From CAWJKP01 sp963843465 (GTDB taxonomy: Bacteria; Planctomycetota; Planctomycetia; Pirellulales; Thermoguttaceae): a DNA stretch of 64,000 nt. Shown here piece by piece: positions 61,801 to 64,000 of the stretch (its first letter is position 1; every line of letters starts with the position of its first letter). A model generated the notes under the pieces. The model was not told where the DNA came from, ran no database searches, and was given only the letters and a program-made list of their open reading frames with translations. The position numbers and the translations under genes were made by a program. The DNA lies in NCBI GenBank assembly GCA_963843465.1, contig CAWJKP010000001.1, positions 1,488,001-1,552,000 on the forward strand, given 5' to 3'.

Positions 61801-62782
61801 TTGATCGACGTGAAGTTGGAGCGGCAGTTCGATTTGCCGGGCGGAAGGCAGCACGCCGACGCGGCGGTCGGATGGTACGAAAACGCAGGCGCGGGGCAGC
61901 GAGGTCTCCCCTGCATCTCGGGCACAGAGGCAGGAGGTGAGCACGGGTTCGACCGTGTTCCCCGACGACACGTTGCCTTCGCTCCGTCAGACCGGCTACG
62001 ACATCTACGTCCGCGCCGGCCTCGTCGAGTATCTCCTGGAGCACCCCGAGCGAGCCGTGGCATTCTTCGAGAAGGCCCAGCCGCTTGCGCCCCAGCGAAC
62101 GTTCGTCGAGGTAAACGGCCACATTCCCACGGGCATGGAGCGGCTGATCGAGGCCGCCAAGTCCGGAAAATCCCTTACACCCGAGATCGTCCGCAAGGGC
62201 GACGAGCAGGCGAAGCTGATCCTGATGTTGGCCGACGCTTATCGCGCCGGCGAAGATTGCAAGCGATCCCTTGAGCTATGCAGCCGCGTCATCGTTGGCG
62301 CGGCCCCCAAGGTAAGCCGCGAGCAAAAGTCTTACGCTCACTTCAAGCGCGCGCGAAACTACAATAATCTCCGGGGCGAGACCCGCGATCCAGATGCGGC
62401 ACTGGCCGACTATGTTGCCGCAGTCCGCGCGGCGCCCAAGGCACCTTGGGCCAGCACTGCCATGTTCCTTGGTGCGAACATTGAGTGGAACCATAAGCAC
62501 AACGCGGAAGGAGCCGTCTCGATCTGGAATCGTCTGCTCCGCCAGTACCCCGAGAGCAAGGAGGCGGACGCGAGCACCTTGTTCATCAGCGTGGTCTACC
62601 GATGGACGAATCGTCCCGATGAGGCAAGGAAGGTGCTCACAGAGTTTTTGGCAAGACACGCCGATTCGCCGCTGGCGGAGGGGGCGAGAAAACAGTTGGC
62701 GAAACTCGATTCGGCGCCGCAGGGCGAGGGCAATAAAGCGCCTCGCCAACGCGGCGACGCAAAGACCGGGCCGCACCACTAG
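58872..62782 (+). CDS. TPR protein gene interrupted by a 982-bp inverted-repeat element
   Basis: The first part, 58872 to about 59940 (GTG start), has a hydrophobic export segment (LIRALLILALLAIASPSPGQ) and TPR repeats (KEEYLEAKKQADAILQRGTP, AEKLRQQGKFVEAGQLFAQV). It is cut by the element at 59941-60922. The second part continues from 60923 (WKEAAYDIYLRQGIVSLVDG) with more repeats to 62782, with a one-base frame change near 61900. Removing the 982 bp joins the halves in the same frame (SRP-WKEAAYDIY). The later unit LPSLRQTGYDIYVRAGLVEY is parallel to the joint, which confirms where the halves meet. Palindromes are also read in frame at 58883-58945, 59870-59911 and 61030-61055. About 970 residues if restored. 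Confidence 0.7.
58883..58945. repeat. Palindrome at the 5' end of the TPR gene
   Basis: Perfect 23-bp arms 58883-58905 (GTCGCCTTTCGCTCCGCGAA...) and 58923-58945, further paired by GGC/GCC. It encodes the residues before the export signal (SSPFAPRKWRG...ATFAERKATQ), so it may have replaced the original start. Confidence 0.85.
59870..59911. repeat. Palindromic GGGACTGTCCC element in the TPR gene
   Basis: Two copies of GGGACTGTCCC flank an ATTTTCG...CGAAAAT hairpin. It is read in frame as GLSQFSRSENGTVP, 30 bases before the inverted-repeat element. Confidence 0.75.
59941..59992 (+). repeat. Left terminal inverted repeat of the 982-bp element
   Basis: 52 bases starting CTCCCATGTGACTAAAGAAG and ending GTTGGGCATA; an exact reverse complement of 60871-60922. 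Confidence 0.95.
59997..60084. repeat. Internal hairpin of the element
   Basis: Perfect 28-bp arms 59997-60024 (GATGAAGTTTTGACGTTCCT...) and 60057-60084, with a 32-base spacer containing a run of ACGT units (CGTACGTACGTACGT). It starts 5 bases inside the left terminal repeat. Confidence 0.9.
60101..60135. promoter_or_regulatory. Operator-like site in the element
   Basis: A palindrome GTGTACA-GT-TGTACAC (60113-60128) is flanked by two copies of CACTACGACA (60101-60110 and 60126-60135). The arrangement suggests binding of a dimeric HTH protein, possibly the one encoded at 60496. Inference from symmetry only. Confidence 0.4.
60177..60204 (+). promoter_or_regulatory. Candidate sigma-70-like promoter in the element
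   Basis: TTGAAA (60177-60182) and TAGTAT (60199-60204) are separated by 16 bases in a locally AT-rich stretch. It lies after the operator-like site and about 290 bases before the HTH ORF. Confidence 0.35.
60496..60678 (+). CDS. Small HTH-type protein of the element
   Basis: 60 residues from ATG 60496 (MKSDDVVLLVLRLLSEARSQ). RRVAVAAGVSRAFVAGVASG reads as a helix-turn-helix of the kind that precedes a zinc ribbon in small planctomycete proteins. An in-frame ATG at 60403 gives a longer version with no clear conservation. The stop TGA overlaps the next GTG start as GTGA. It may be the first half of one HTH-zinc-ribbon protein split by an indel. Confidence 0.5.
   Translation: MKSDDVVLLVLRLLSEARSQRRVAVAAGVSRAFVAGVASGRIAANRHGRKQKMAGRPPRR
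60675..60830 (+). CDS. Small zinc-ribbon peptide of the element
   Basis: 51 residues from GTG 60675, too short for most ORF callers. It has two CxxC knuckles in RPVRCRECGGLVYGECYLCS (CREC and CYLC, 9 apart), a zinc-ribbon pattern, and a basic tail. It overlaps the HTH ORF by four bases. Planctomycete genomes encode small proteins that carry both parts in one chain, so a one-base indel near 60665-60675 could have divided one gene into two. Confidence 0.5.
   Translation: MTRVHIERPVRCRECGGLVYGECYLCSVRKAKGEGDPLLARVRSRRPFSSE
60871..60922 (-). repeat. Right terminal inverted repeat of the 982-bp element
   Basis: Exact reverse complement of 59941-59992 over 52 bases; ends GTCACATGGGAG. Confidence 0.95.
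61030..61072. repeat. Palindromic CCCTCTCCCTCCGGGAGAGGG element in the TPR gene
   Basis: The core inversion is CCCCTCTCCC/GGGAGAGGGG followed by GCAGGGGGTGAGGG, a repeat widespread in bacterial genomes. It is read in frame as PSPSGRGAGGEG without a break. Confidence 0.75.
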
Positions 62783-62804
62783 AACCAATGAAAGGGCTAA
62801 GATC

Positions 62805-64000
62805 ATGCCGCACTTCGAGCGAAGAAACAGCACGGCCTTTCTTGCAGTCGCCTTTTCTCTCACGGTCATGCTCGGCGCCGCAGCGCGCTGCCTCGGGGAC
62901 GATGGCGACATTACCGCGAGTCTGCGGGTGAGCCAGGACGTTGGCCTCGCCTTTCCGGCATCGATGGGCACCGGCCCAAACTACTCCCCGGAGGGCGGAA
63001 TCTTCGACGTAACCGTCAAGCTCGCGGCGCCTTTCGGCTGGTTTATTGACGCGCCTAAAACGACTTACACTGGCGATGCGACGCTCTGGAACTGCACCGA
63101 CGGCAGCACCGGGTTGGTCGCCAGCCAAACGTGGGAGGGCGTGGGCGCACCGAGCGTCGACGACTGGTCGGACGTGTTCTTTGCGGGCAACCTTACCCAA
63201 AACGCCCCCGGCAACGGCCCTGGCAGCGGAGCGCCGCCAGCCTTTCAGGCGTCGGTGGCGGACATCAGCATCTATGTTGATGCGCTGAACGCCCACCAAG
63301 ACCAATACTGGACGCCGCAGGTCAGCAACGCGGAACATCAGGCCGAGACCTCCGAGGGAGGCGGATTCTATCTCCCCGCGGGGATAATCCTAACACTATC
63401 TGGCGGCGCGTTTCCCGCGGGGCTTCCTTCAAACTGCAACTACGAGATAATGATACTCAGGTTGGAAACCCCGCAATGGGTCGGCGCCGCCAGCGCCGAC
63501 GGCAACGTCGGCAGCGCGAGTTTCACGGTTCCGACAGGCGTTGCCCTTTATGACTGTGGCACCGGTTCCTTGGTTTGTGGCGGGCACATCAGCCAACCGA
63601 TTCGCGTACCGCCGGGCGGATTTCCCAACAAACAATTTGCCGTCGTCACGGACCAGAATTTTGTACTCGCAGGCTGCATGACGGCCACTTTCGTCTGGGA
63701 CTCCCCGCTTGCTGGCGGGCCGACGACATGCCAGGACTACGCGCGGGTGGCGCCACTGCCTGTTGCCACCTTCCAGGAGGACCCGGCCCAGACATACGGC
63801 TTCGATAACTATACCTCCCCGCAAACCCCGTGGAAGTCGGTGCAGAACGCCCAGAGCGACACGGCGAATGTCTCGGTCAATCCGAGTTCGTCGGCGACGA
63901 TCGTATGCCTCACGAGCGACGGCACCGCCACAATGACCATTTCGCCGGGGAATCTCAACGGATCACCGGAACAAGTGACGGTCACGGGGGCGGCTGTGGG
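62805..64000 (+). CDS. Exported Ig-like/adhesin-type protein, cut by the window end
   Basis: ATG 62805 follows AAGGGCTAAG, 22 bases after the TPR stop, and stays open to the window edge (398 codons). A signal peptide (STAFLAVAFSLTVMLGAAAR) precedes low-charge, Gly/Thr/Ser-rich text (GIFDVTVKLAAPFGWFIDAP, DGNVGSASFTVPTGVALYDC) with few Lys or Arg. The last visible part (VSVNPSSSATIVCLTSDGTA) looks like the start of a bacterial Ig-like domain. It resembles the large surface proteins of planctomycetes. Cotranscription with the TPR gene is likely. Confidence 0.7.
   Translation, partial: MPHFERRNSTAFLAVAFSLTVMLGAAARCLGDDGDITASLRVSQDVGLAFPASMGTGPNYSPEGGIFDVTVKLAAPFGWFIDAPKTTYTGDATLWNCTDGSTGLVASQTWEGVGAPSVDDWSDVFFAGNLTQNAPGNGPGSGAPPAFQASVADISIYVDALNAHQDQYWTPQVSNAEHQAETSEGGGFYLPAGIILTLSGGAFPAGLPSNCNYEIMILRLETPQWVGAASADGNVGSASFTVPTGVALYDCGTGSLVCGGHISQPIRVPPGGFPNKQFAVVTDQNFVLAGCMTATFVWDSPLAGGPTTCQDYARVAPLPVATFQEDPAQTYGFDNYTSPQTPWKSVQNAQSDTANVSVNPSSSATIVCLTSDGTATMTISPGNLNGSPEQVTVTGAAV

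Overview
The window looks like part of a high-GC (roughly 60-65%) genome of a planctomycete, most likely of the Pirellulales kind, or a metagenome-assembled relative. This is inference from content: many secreted glycoside hydrolases and lyases, two uroporphyrinogen-decarboxylase-like enzymes among sugar genes, Tat-exported aldo/keto reductases, PQQ-propeller and gingipain-like fragments, an ECF-type sigma fragment, and many dispersed palindromes of kinds I associate with these genomes (GTAGGGTGGGACAAG, CCCGAAGCGTAAGCGAGGG, GTCCCGCCTTTAGGCGG). No rRNA, tRNA or CRISPR array was seen.

Layout. 0-9.5 kb: tail of a broken GH32 gene, a B12-binding radical SAM protein, a secreted clan-A-type glycosidase, an S9 peptidase and a URO-D-like enzyme. 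9.4-25.5 kb: a long, mostly minus-strand run of secreted carbohydrate-active genes (heparinase-like lyase, GH123/DUF6067-like protein with an N-terminal CBM9-like domain, right-handed beta-helix protein with a LamG-like tail, GH42-like protein, esterase, TIM-barrel-like secreted protein). 25.8-37.5 kb: an apparently intracellular beta-mannoside or oligosaccharide module: GH94 phosphorylase, GH130 phosphorylase, second URO-D-like protein, GH2 beta-mannosidase-like enzyme, and a GPH-type symporter whose gene overlaps or abuts that of a GH9-like enzyme. 37.5-40.75 kb: six partial or internally deleted genes side by side. 40.8-50.4 kb: another GH123-like protein, an OmpA lipoprotein, tandem aldo/keto reductases and an LtaS-like phosphotransferase. 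50.5-53.6 kb: an intact single-chain restriction-modification enzyme. 53.7-64 kb: a GH39-like protein with discoidin domains, two TPR proteins and the start of a secreted Ig-like protein.

Most striking observations. (1) A 982-bp segment with perfect 52-bp terminal inverted repeats (59941-60922) splits a TPR gene; deleting exactly 982 bp rejoins the two halves in frame. It carries small overlapping ORFs for an HTH protein and a CxxC/CxxC zinc-ribbon peptide, a 28-bp hairpin and an operator-like site. (2) A MelB-type symporter (33735-36066) has about 325 residues of cadherin-like repeats inserted in the periplasmic loop between TM5 and TM6, with half-domains at its two ends that could pair. (3) Palindromes sit in frame inside coding sequence, two of them in the LtaS-like gene.

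Caution on sequence quality. Many genes (about 15) need one or more single-base frameshifts to read through. The tandem reductases calibrate this: each lacks one base that its sister has, at different places. Consensus indel errors are therefore as likely as decay, and frameshifted genes are listed as single genes with the break points stated.
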